The notes under the pieces are model-generated. The model was not told the origin of the DNA. It saw only the letters and a list, made by a program, of their open reading frames with translations, and did not search any database. A DNA stretch of 23,767 nt from CAYJXK01 sp964374115 (GTDB taxonomy: Bacteria > Patescibacteriota > Patescibacteriia > Magasanikbacterales > UBA922), in the NCBI GenBank assembly GCA_964374115.1, contig CAYJXK010000010.1:1-23767 (forward strand), given 5' to 3'. A program made the translations under genes and the position numbers. This document shows positions 1-6,238 of this stretch, piece by piece (positions within the stretch are counted from its first letter, which is position 1; the number at the start of each line of letters is the position of its first letter).

Positions 1-69
1 TGCTTAATTGTTCAATGGGTTTTATTTCTTGCATAGTATATTGTTAGAATATAACTACTTTGAACCACG

Positions 70-621
70 TTATTTGATGGAACAAGTAAGAGGCGACTGG
101 ATTTTTTTGGCGAGTATGTAAATTGATGCCACAATGAGCGCTATACTTAAGATGCCAAACTCAACGCCACGGAAAGGTAGCCAGCTCACTATAGCCGAAG
201 CAGTCATAACACCGAGGAAAGTCGACAAGACCACAGAGCCACAACCGGAGCAACCAACGCCAAATGTTCCAATCGCCAAACCAAACGCACTCGCGCCGGT
301 AGCGCCTTGAATCACCCGTGTTCTTTTAAGATAAAAGATCAACATAGCAATGTTTACTCCGGCCAGTATCGATACGGCCACAGCCATGATTTGCGAGGCA
401 AGCGTAAAGTTGGTCGCAAACATTCCAAGAGATGTCCAAAGAATTTTCAACCTTGCCGTCCAATCAAAAATATCCGAAGACAAGGCAAACCAGATGAGAC
501 GGTAACTCGCCAGCCAGATAATACCAATACCGACGATCGCGGCGAAAATGAGCGCGAGCGCGATATAACGAGGCCGTCGAAATACTTCTTGGAATGTATG
601 TAAGAGTAAATTATTTTTCAT
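70..621 (-). CDS. Polytopic membrane protein with a GCSGCG cysteine motif
   Basis: I do not recognise a named family. The 183-residue protein has about four or five hydrophobic segments: one near residues 20-40, one at 60-95 that includes an Ala/Val-rich helix, one around 107-140 containing the motif GVGCSGCGS, and one near 150-170. The N-terminus is basic and the C-terminus ends in a short polar tail. It is the third gene of a minus-strand set that starts with a DsbA-like oxidoreductase. Its ATG overlaps the stop of the read-through frame of the gene before it (ATGAAAAATAA), which suggests translational coupling. The paired cysteines next to a membrane helix, and the linkage to a thioredoxin-fold protein, make a role in periplasmic thiol or electron transfer possible. 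That function is inference only. That this is a real membrane-protein gene is well supported. Confidence 0.75.
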   Translation of the reverse strand: MKNNLLLHTFQEVFRRPRYIALALIFAAIVGIGIIWLASYRLIWFALSSDIFDWTARLKILWTSLGMFATNFTLASQIMAVAVSILAGVNIAMLIFYLKRTRVIQGATGASAFGLAIGTFGVGCSGCGSVVLSTFLGVMTASAIVSWLPFRGVEFGILSIALIVASIYILAKKIQSPLTCSIK

Positions 622-1039
622 GCAGGACTTTTATTTGTTGAATCTTTAAGTAAAGAGCATAACTGAGCAAAGCAATGCCCAATACGCCGAGATAAGGCCG
701 AATTGGTTGCAGATAACTCAGTAAAACACCAGTACCAAAGAGAAGCACTCACAGTTTATTGCATATAGGACAGGCAAATGCCAAGAAACCCAAAATTCCG
801 CCGCTGACCGCGCATTTCCCGACAACCCCTCTGGACTTTTGCCAGAGTGCCAACGCCACATACGATCCTGCCAGCACTGATTCCAACGCAAGAAAAATAT
901 GATCTAGAGGAGTTGCAACGATCATTCTGGCAAACCAGGGATTTGGGATAAGAGCGGTGGGTATTCCAAATACAAATCCAAATGCGACGGTAAGCACGAC
1001 ACTAAACAGAACATATTTAGAGTTTTTTTCATTTTTCAT
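611..1039 (-). pseudogene. Small membrane protein with ACPIC motif, interrupted by in-frame TGA
   Basis: The first open stretch (749-1039, 96 codons) encodes a membrane protein with helices near residues 10-30, 45-65 and 78-92. It ends in FACPICNKL just before a TGA at 749-751. The same frame then stays open for another 45 codons. These begin VLLFGTGVLLSYLQPIRPYL and form a plausible fourth helix followed by a polar tail. The frame ends at a TAA (611-613) that overlaps the ATG of the next gene by 11 nt. That junction is what intact operons look like, so the natural product was probably about 141-142 residues. The gene starts two bases after the stop of the DsbA-like gene. The TGA is best explained as a nonsense mutation or a sequence error, for example from TTA. 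I see no convincing selenocysteine hairpin downstream. Confidence 0.65.
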
Positions 1040-1041
1040 GC

Positions 1042-1818
1042 CTACTTCTGTAATGCTGAATCAATGATAGTTTTCAGTTGTTCAAACGGTACGGCGCCAG
1101 ACACAGGAATTTTTTTATCTCCTACTACAACCACGGAATATGGCGTCCCTTGACCACCGGCGGTAACAGCATCATTCGCCTGATCCTGCACTTTTTTCGC
1201 GTATGTGCCGGAATTCAAACACGCTTCGAACTTCTTGCGGTTGATTCCAACATCCTCGGCAATTTGTGGCAGTTGTGCTAGGTCAAGATCGTTGTTGGAT
1301 GGGGTAATCTCAAAAAGTCGATCAATATATTTCCAGAAACCATCATTGCCAGCAAGCGCACCGGCGCATTCGGTTGCTTCAGCTTCTTTTGGCGCTTTAG
1401 AATGAATTGATGCCAAGGGGAAATGGCGGTATATCCAGTTCACATCATTCGGATATTCCTGAATCACACGTTGCATGGTGGGATGAAATCGTTTACAGCC
1501 TGGACACTCGGTGTCCGAGTATTCCACCACCGATACCTTGGCGTTCTTTTTTCCTTTGATCCAATCTTCATCGGTTACCGCGGCCAAGCGAATATCGCCG
1601 CTTGGTTGAGGAGCAAGATCGTCTTGCGTTGGCGACACTGCAACTGGTTGATTATTCACAATAGCTCCACTCTTGCTGACCGATAGATCACCACCACGCA
1701 GAACGACGGTCAGTAAGACGAAAAAACCAATAATAAAGAACAACCAGAGCGCGGCGCCAATGCCAATAATAAAGTTTTGTTTTGGGGTGAATTTTGAGAA
1801 GAAAGAATTATTTTCCAT
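1042..1818 (-). CDS. DsbA-like membrane-anchored thiol:disulfide oxidoreductase
   Basis: This 258-residue protein belongs to the DsbA/thioredoxin_4 family, whose members form or exchange disulfides in exported proteins. A single N-terminal transmembrane anchor lies at about residues 16-40. A low-complexity linker follows to about residue 80, then a thioredoxin-fold domain with the redox motif C105-P-G-C108 in the context EYSDTECPGCKRFHP. A GTPYSVVV segment near residue 228 fits the cis-proline loop. The arrangement predicts a catalytic domain outside the membrane. It is the first gene of a set with two small Cys-containing membrane proteins downstream, which could supply or remove electrons in place of DsbB (inference). 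No clear Shine-Dalgarno precedes the ATG. The exact substrate is unknown. Confidence 0.88.
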   Translation of the reverse strand: MENNSFFSKFTPKQNFIIGIGAALWLFFIIGFFVLLTVVLRGGDLSVSKSGAIVNNQPVAVSPTQDDLAPQPSGDIRLAAVTDEDWIKGKKNAKVSVVEYSDTECPGCKRFHPTMQRVIQEYPNDVNWIYRHFPLASIHSKAPKEAEATECAGALAGNDGFWKYIDRLFEITPSNNDLDLAQLPQIAEDVGINRKKFEACLNSGTYAKKVQDQANDAVTAGGQGTPYSVVVVGDKKIPVSGAVPFEQLKTIIDSALQK

Positions 1819-1906
1819 AGTAAGTTTGTTGATGAGTTACAATAAAAAACCAGCGGTTGAACGATTCACGCGCGTAACACCGAAAGATGGTTGTGTTAAC
1901 CTGCCA

Positions 1907-2339
1907 CTAGCGCGTAACATATGATACATTATAGAATCTCGAATTCAGTATGCCCTTCGATAGGGCCTGTAAAATATAATCAAAAAGTTTCGCAATCGTG
2001 TTTTGTTCTTTATATACCTTTGCAGAAAGCGATTTGGAATTTACTTCAAAATTTTTGAACTTTAAAGTGAACGCGCTGAACCCTATCAAAACAAGAATGA
2101 CACTCAGGATAGAAAGCAGATGATTTGATGATGGATATGTAACGGCAAAAACTTGTTGCCAATGTTGCAAATATCCGCCAAAATCCATCTGGGAGGCGGC
2201 TGTGTGGGGACCATGGGACACAACAAGACGCGCTACCATTATTAGTGCGGTTCATCCCGATGTTTAAACAAAAAAATACGGTGATAACAAATGCCGCCGA
2301 CACAAACGAACTGATTATTTTTTGTAATGCTTTTAACAT
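1907..2339 (-). pseudogene. Frameshifted small exported/membrane protein
   Basis: Two overlapping frames together look like one protein. The first (from the ATG at 2339) gives a signal or transmembrane segment, MLKALQKIISSFVSAAFVIT, followed by NNGSASCC. The second, entered between about 2245 and 2215, continues with SHGPHTAASQMDFGGYLQHW, a hydrophobic helix (LLSILSVILVLIGFSAF) and a basic tail ending at 1907. A single indel near the CC would join them into a protein of about 140 residues with two helices and a Cys/His/Met-rich loop, a layout common in small exported proteins. A good promoter lies just upstream of the first ATG. I cannot name a family. The alternative is that only the distal frame is translated, from the ATG at 2239. 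Confidence 0.45.
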
Positions 2340-2355
2340 AGTTTCTTGCTATAAA

Positions 2356-2383
2356 ATAGTACCACACTTTCTTTGTTTTTCAA
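2356..2383 (-). promoter_or_regulatory. Predicted sigma70-type promoter
   Basis: On the minus strand TTGAAA (2378-2383) and TACTAT (2356-2361) are separated by 16 bp. They lie 17 bp upstream of the ATG at 2339 of the frameshifted membrane-protein gene. The boxes match 5/6 and 4/6 of the consensus. This is a prediction from sequence only. Confidence 0.4.
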
Positions 2384-2470
2384 ATAGTTCGCAAAAACTC
2401 GCGCAACTGGCCAAGCAGGCAGAAAAAAAAGAAGGGGGTCTGGTCATTTTCAGAAATTTTTGATAAAGTT

Positions 2471-2658
2471 AGGATGTGCGCGTTTGCCTCTCAAAAAGGC
2501 GTTCACCTCTCTTTTTTCTCGTGAGGACTGTGTGAGCGAGGTGATACGCCCGTTCTCGGACGTGTGCGGTTGCGGGGCGTATCACCGGTTCGAGAAGGAC
2601 GCGAGTTTTCTCAGCGAGAAAAAGAAAGGTAAGCGCCGATAGCAAACGCGTGTGTCCT
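2471..2658 (+). repeat. 188-nt nested hairpin, long member of a dispersed hairpin family
   Basis: The outer arms AGGATGTGCGCGTTTGC (2471-2487) and GCAAACGCGTGTGTCCT (2642-2658) pair over 17 positions, four of them G-U. A second stem pairs 2498-2520 with 2616-2637 (GGCGTTCACCTCTC with its near-complement). A short stem pairs 2518-2523 with 2600-2605. An inner 12-bp perfect stem joins 2540-2551 to 2575-2586. The whole unit therefore folds into one long hairpin. Its ends match those of two shorter elements at 9530-9589 and 18068-18108. The wobble pairs of the outer stem exist only if the plus strand is the RNA, which hints at a transcript. It resembles no RNA I know (not RNase P RNA, tmRNA or SRP RNA). 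It could be a structured RNA or a miniature mobile element. A small extra hairpin (CTCAAA/TTTGAG, 2657-2673) abuts its end. Confidence 0.7.
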
Positions 2659-2701
2659 CAAAGGACGTTTGAGCGGAACGGTATCATTGCATCAAAAAAT
2701 T

Positions 2702-2773
2702 GCCCTCGTCGTCCAACGGATAGGACGTGAGTTTCCGAAACTCAAAATCCGCGTTCGATTCGCGGCGAAGGCA
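2702..2773 (+). tRNA. tRNA-Arg (anticodon CCG)
   Basis: A full cloverleaf can be drawn. The acceptor stem is GCCCTCG with CGAAGGC and has one C-A mismatch at the fourth pair. The D stem is GTCC/GGAC with an eight-base loop containing GGA. The anticodon stem is TGAGT/ACTCA with loop TTCCGAA, giving anticodon CCG at 2735-2737. The variable loop has four bases. The T arm is CCGCG-TTCGATT-CGCGG and the discriminator base is A. Anticodon CCG reads CGG (arginine). The A in the D loop after GG and the A at position 73 fit bacterial arginine identity. CCA is not encoded. Confidence 0.93.
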
Positions 2774-3162
2774 CACATAATTTCAAATCGAAAACATGAT
2801 GCAGTGATGAAATGTGGTCGTACTAAAATGATATAGCCATACGGCGTCCAATCGAAAAATAAATCTGCAATCTAAAATTTTTTGAAGCCTTTTTTCGTAC
2901 TTTCGTCGTTTTCATATTTCGCACATCCATAAAGTTATACACAGTTCGCTTCACATACTATTCCAAAAAGAAAAAAAACTCTTTATACTTTACACCAAAG
3001 GTCGGTTGTAAAGTTTTTTTTCTTTACAAACAAACATTTTTACATTGATGCTTGTCGTGTAAAAATGTCATCACGTCCAATACCATTTGGTGTGTACCAT
3101 GGTCATATCAATTTTGTACGTGATGAATATCTTCTCCCAAAGAGAGGAGGTGTACTTTTTCT
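2774..3162. other. AT-rich intergenic region with half-site cluster and DnaA-box-like site
   Basis: No gene is visible in these 389 bases. The region holds TTATACACA at 2935-2943, which fits the DnaA-box consensus TTATNCACA. Five TTTACA/TGTAAA half-sites lie between about 2985 and 3067. They are arranged as a 10-bp inverted repeat CATTTTTACA (3035-3044) / TGTAAAAATG (3058-3067) and as the overlapping pairs CTTTACA...TGTAAAG and TTGTAAAG...CTTTACAA. These could be operator sites, or part of an unwinding region. The tract leads into the gene for the 23-residue basic peptide, so control of that gene is the simplest reading. Confidence 0.45.
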
Positions 3163-3234
3163 ATGGCAGCACGCAAACGCAAGAAAGCAGCGCCAAAGCG
3201 CAAAAAAGCAAAATCTCGTCGAAAGAAGAAATAA
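3163..3234 (+). CDS. 23-residue Lys/Arg-rich peptide
   Basis: A very small open frame begins with MAARKRKKAAPKRKK and ends in SRRKKK before TAA. Fifteen of its 23 residues are Lys or Arg, and the rest are mainly Ala, Pro and Ser, a composition like the tails of histone H1-like bacterial proteins. Three features argue that it is real. A strong Shine-Dalgarno (GAGGAGGTG, 3144-3152) lies 10 bases before the ATG. A perfect terminator palindrome starts eight bases after the stop. An upstream spacer holds clustered inverted repeats. It is one of only two protein genes on the plus strand. It probably binds DNA or RNA by charge (inference), and could alternatively be an unrecognised ribosome-associated peptide. 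Confidence 0.65.
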   Translation: MAARKRKKAAPKRKKAKSRRKKK

Positions 3235-3242
3235 ATCTTCTT

Positions 3243-3276
3243 ACAGAAAACCCCGGCCGCGGCCGGGGTTTTCTGT
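3243..3276. terminator. Bidirectional intrinsic terminator
   Basis: A 34-bp perfect palindrome has arms ACAGAAAACCCCGGCCG and its complement. The GC-rich core is flanked by A and T tracts on both sides. It lies between the plus-strand peptide gene and the minus-strand endoQ gene, which converge here, so it can end both transcripts. Confidence 0.85.
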
Positions 3277-3277
3277 T

Positions 3278-4594
3278 CTATAAAAAATCAAACCCCCCCT
3301 GGCGAGGCCTCCCTCTCTGTTCTCCTTCCCGAAATACCGATACGCTCCCAAAAACTCCATCATACCCTGGCTGAATAGATATCTCCCCACGACGGACTCG
3401 GTCAAGCGCTGTCCGAAGAGACGCGCCTCCCACCCGCTCTACCTCTTCGAGCAGCGCGTCTATCAAGACAAAAAACTCATTGCCAATTTGATTAAGAAGT
3501 GTTTGATACATCTTTTGCACTTGCTTCGATGACACGCCGACATCCAATGTATTTGCGATAATTTCTGGAAGAGGGACCAAACTTTTATATGGAATACGCG
3601 CGGCCTCACGCGCTTGCCGATCGGTGCGATCGGCAAGCGCTGTCACACGGTTCATCACCCCGATCGTAAGAGACTTTTTGCACGTCGGACAGATATCTCC
3701 ATATCTTTTTGTTTCTTCGGGAGTACAGACGAATGAGCAGTCTCGATGTCCATCAAGATGATACTTCCCTTCCTCTGGATAAAACTCAATTGTGTGCGCG
3801 AATCTTTTTGAATCTCCTTCTCGAATAATACGAAAAATTTCATCATACGTCACATCCGGTTCATGTTCAAACCGCATGACATTTGCCTCTCGACCAAGTT
3901 TTTGCAAACTATGCGCATCAGAATTGGAGATAAGAGTGATACGATCGAGCCACGAACAGCGCCAATTCATGAGCGGATCGCTCGAGAGTCCTGTTTCAAT
4001 CGCAAAAATATGTGGGGACAACTCCTCAAATGCATCTTCTAAAGAATCATAGCCGCCTTTGGATCCAAACACGCCAAACCAAGGGGTCCAGGCATGCGCG
4101 GGAATCATTACCATGCGCTCGTCAATGCCAAGCATCGTCTCGAGAATTTGTTTGGACGTAAGCCCAATGATCGGCCGGCCGTCGGCGGTGAGATTGATAT
4201 CAAGAGAAGTAAGTTTATTGTTGAATCGTTCTGCGACTTCGAGATTCGGAGCAAACAAAAGAAGGTGCACTCGTCTCACCTGGTCTTTATGTTTTTTGAT
4301 GGACGCAACTTCGGTGCCGATGATGAATTGGGTTGCGAGTTGGCCAGTTGATCCGTTGGCCAGTTGATCCGTCTGGTTCACTGTTTCACTGGCTAACTGA
4401 TAGACTCCCTCGTTCATCTCAACCAAATTCTCCCGCATATGTGCAAACCACTTCGGATGCGTGAAATCTCCAGTTACCGCAATCGTAATGCCGCGCATCG
4501 CACAAGCCGCCGCAATCTTTGGCAATTCCAAATCTTTGGAACACGCACGAGAATATTTGGAGTGAATGTGAAGATCAAGAATGTGTTGGGTCAT
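3278..4594 (-). CDS. endoQ: Endonuclease Q (PHP-domain DNA repair nuclease)
   Basis: EndoQ cuts DNA 5' of deaminated bases (uracil, hypoxanthine) and abasic sites. The 438-residue protein opens with DLHIHSKYSRACSKDL, the PHP metal-binding motif. It continues with TGDFTHPKW, IIGTEV, PAHAWTPWFG, AIETGLSSDP and LISNSDAH, which matches the order of ligands in this family. A four-Cys zinc site follows (CSFVC... and ICPTC), then the C-terminal helical part. Length agrees with archaeal and Bacillus members. It is the last gene of the folate operon, and its start overlaps the end of folK by 20 nt. Two oddities lie inside it: a 16-bp tandem duplication at 4340-4371 giving a linker rich in Gln, Asn and Thr, and a 31-bp palindrome at 3610-3640. 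A run of seven G near the C-terminus could allow slippage. Confidence 0.88.
   Translation of the reverse strand: MTQHILDLHIHSKYSRACSKDLELPKIAAACAMRGITIAVTGDFTHPKWFAHMRENLVEMNEGVYQLASETVNQTDQLANGSTGQLATQFIIGTEVASIKKHKDQVRRVHLLLFAPNLEVAERFNNKLTSLDINLTADGRPIIGLTSKQILETMLGIDERMVMIPAHAWTPWFGVFGSKGGYDSLEDAFEELSPHIFAIETGLSSDPLMNWRCSWLDRITLISNSDAHSLQKLGREANVMRFEHEPDVTYDEIFRIIREGDSKRFAHTIEFYPEEGKYHLDGHRDCSFVCTPEETKRYGDICPTCKKSLTIGVMNRVTALADRTDRQAREAARIPYKSLVPLPEIIANTLDVGVSSKQVQKMYQTLLNQIGNEFFVLIDALLEEVERVGGASLRTALDRVRRGEISIQPGYDGVFGSVSVFREGEQRGRPRQGGFDFL
3610..3640. repeat. 31-bp palindrome inside endoQ
   Basis: Perfect 14-bp arms (GCGCTTGCCGATCG and its complement) surround a three-base loop. The element is read in frame as part of endoQ (around ALADRTDRQAREA), just after the zinc-binding segment. 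Such symmetry is not needed by the protein and suggests an inserted palindromic repeat or a DNA hairpin site. Confidence 0.6.
4340..4371. repeat. 16-bp perfect tandem duplication inside endoQ
   Basis: The unit TTGGCCAGTTGATCCG occurs twice head to tail (4340-4355, 4356-4371), followed by a degenerate related stretch to about 4400. Because 16 is not a multiple of three, the two copies are read in different frames (TDQLANG and STGQLAT), yet the gene stays open. Confidence 0.75.
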
Positions 4595-5066
4595 ACGGTT
4601 TTACCACATGTGCATCCTCAAGTGTTAATAATAACATGGAGAGCGTCTGTTGAAACACCGGATGCATGCGGTCGGGAGCAATATCAACGAGTGGTTTCAA
4701 CACAAATCGACGTAAATGCATTCCTTGATGTGGAATAATAAGTTCTCTCATTCGAACAATCTCGTCGCCATACAAAAGAATATCGACATCGATCGTACGA
4801 GGCCCATGGTGTATTATCCGTTCGCGACCAAACTCATGTTCAATATTCTGTATCTTGAGAAGAAGATCGAGAGGAGAAAGAATCGTTTGTATATGGAGAG
4901 CGCCATTAAGAAACCAGTTCTGCGTTGGGCCTCCGACTGGCTCGGTCTCGTACCAGGGAGAGACGGTCTGTATGTCACCGCATCTCTTGAGTTTCGATAC
5001 TGCTGCCCCAAGGTAATACGCTCGATCTCCCATATTGGAACCATACCCAAGATAGACATCCATCAT
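4575..5066 (-). CDS. folK: 2-amino-4-hydroxy-6-hydroxymethyldihydropteridine pyrophosphokinase
   Basis: HPPK transfers pyrophosphate from ATP to 6-hydroxymethyl-7,8-dihydropterin, the step before dihydropteroate synthase. The 163-residue length is normal. The N-terminal YLGYGSNMGDR, the loop segment SPWYETEPVGGPTQNWFLNG, and the ATP/Mg signature HHGPRTIDVDILLYGD with its two catalytic aspartates are all present. The C-terminal IPHQGMHLRRFVLKPL is typical. It starts three bases after the folB stop with ATGATG, and ends in TGA inside the start of endoQ. With folB and folP upstream it forms the late part of the dihydrofolate route. Confidence 0.95.
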   Translation of the reverse strand: MMDVYLGYGSNMGDRAYYLGAAVSKLKRCGDIQTVSPWYETEPVGGPTQNWFLNGALHIQTILSPLDLLLKIQNIEHEFGRERIIHHGPRTIDVDILLYGDEIVRMRELIIPHQGMHLRRFVLKPLVDIAPDRMHPVFQQTLSMLLLTLEDAHVVKPYDPTHS

Positions 5067-5069
5067 AGA

Positions 5070-5432
5070 TTATGAACGATAGCGACATATTTCGACCGCT
5101 GTATAGGCAACCGATCGATCGGAGAGACCAGACGGTTTTCGTACACGCACCAAAACGCCAAAAACAGAAAAATCTCGCAAAATCAATTCTGCCACCTCAT
5201 GTGCAATCGTCTCAATCAAATTCCAAGACCGAGATGCTATGTGTGTCTGGACATGATCATGAACATGGGTATACGAGATAGTTTTTTCTATATGATCGGC
5301 AAGAGCCGCACCATAAATATCGACAAACAATTCCATATCAAGGAATAATGCTCTGGGCTTTTCTCGCTCTACTTCCGTAATCCCAATATGGGTTATAAAT
5401 AGACAGTCGTGAAGGATGATTTTGTCATGCAT
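5070..5432 (-). CDS. folB: Dihydroneopterin aldolase
   Basis: FolB cleaves 7,8-dihydroneopterin to 6-hydroxymethyldihydropterin and glycolaldehyde. The 120-residue size is typical. The conserved acidic stretch ITEVEREKPR, the ISYTHVHDHV segment, the WNLIETIAHEVAELIL helix that carries the pterin-binding glutamate, and the C-terminal VRVRKPSGL with the catalytic lysine are all recognisable. It sits between folP (5 bases upstream) and folK (3 bases downstream), so the three are almost certainly cotranscribed. It likely forms the usual oligomeric ring of T-fold subunits (family knowledge). Confidence 0.93.
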   Translation of the reverse strand: MHDKIILHDCLFITHIGITEVEREKPRALFLDMELFVDIYGAALADHIEKTISYTHVHDHVQTHIASRSWNLIETIAHEVAELILRDFSVFGVLVRVRKPSGLSDRSVAYTAVEICRYRS

Positions 5433-5437
5433 ATATG

Positions 5438-6238
5438 TTACATTTCTGTTTTATATCCAAGAATGGCATCGGCAATATCCGCGGCTTTGCGACATGTCCC
5501 CACATCATGAACGCGCAAAATTGACGCACCATGCGCGATCGCAAGCGTATTGGCGGCAATCGTAGGTGGCAACCTCTCGTGAACAGGAAGACCGGTAATG
5601 GCGCCCAAAAATGATTTTCGAGATACGCCGACAAGAAGAGGAAAACCAAATATCGTAAATTCACGCAATCGACGCAAAATCTCAAGAGTATGTTCAACCG
5701 TCTTTCCAAACCCAATACCAGGGTCAAGAATAATATCGTGAATGCCATGCATCGTCGCCACTTCGATACGTTCTTGAAAAAATCTCAGAATATCTCCGAC
5801 GACATCCCCATACGTCGGCGTCTGTTGCATGGTTTTCGGGTCGCCCTGCATGTGCATGATGACCACACGGCACTCTGCCTTTCGAACAACATCAATCATT
5901 GCTCCATTTGTGAGTCCTGTAATATCATTGACTATGGAGACACCGGCTTCAAGGGCACGATGCGCCACTTTTGGGTCAGGTGTATCAATGGAAATCGGGA
6001 CAGAAATGCACTTTTTCAATGTCTCAATGACCGGAATCACGCGTCGGATTTGTTCTTCGCTCGGTACTCGATCAGAACCCGGACGAGAACTCTCTCCGCC
6101 AATATCAATAATATCCGCTCTTTCTTCGACCATGCTCAGTGCATGACGCACTGCATCATCAACCGAAAAAAATCTTCCACCATCAGAAAAAGAATCAGGA
6201 GTGACATTCAACACTCCCATAATTTTCGTCGCACACAT
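5438..6238 (-). CDS. folP: Dihydropteroate synthase
   Basis: FolP joins 6-hydroxymethyldihydropterin pyrophosphate to p-aminobenzoate. The 266-residue protein shows the full set of loops of the TIM barrel: MGVLNVTPDSFSDGGRF, DIGGESSRPGS, SIDTPDPKVAHRAL, IVNDITGL, VVIMHMQGDPKTMQ, IILDPGIGFGKT, LLVGVSRKSFLG and the C-terminal ILRVHDVG. The start at 6238 keeps the first beta strand before MGVLNVTPDSF, and overlaps the 3' end of the CADD-like gene by 44 nt. That overlap ties the enzyme to the protein that probably makes its pABA substrate. Confidence 0.96.
   Translation of the reverse strand: MCATKIMGVLNVTPDSFSDGGRFFSVDDAVRHALSMVEERADIIDIGGESSRPGSDRVPSEEQIRRVIPVIETLKKCISVPISIDTPDPKVAHRALEAGVSIVNDITGLTNGAMIDVVRKAECRVVIMHMQGDPKTMQQTPTYGDVVGDILRFFQERIEVATMHGIHDIILDPGIGFGKTVEHTLEILRRLREFTIFGFPLLVGVSRKSFLGAITGLPVHERLPPTIAANTLAIAHGASILRVHDVGTCRKAADIADAILGYKTEM

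Noticed and set aside
749..751. TGA as a sense codon (genetic code 25, glycine) or selenocysteine
   Set aside because: folK, the CADD-like gene, the citryl-CoA lyase gene, the ACL alpha gene and others end naturally in TGA at expected lengths, so TGA is a stop. No convincing selenocysteine hairpin follows the codon.
2460..2642. 60-codon plus-strand frame over the long hairpin
   Set aside because: The stretch is explained by the nested base pairing. The frame has no ribosome site and its codons follow the palindrome.
2471..2658. RNase P RNA, tmRNA or SRP RNA
   Set aside because: None of the diagnostic conserved sequences of those RNAs is present, and the fold is one long nested hairpin.
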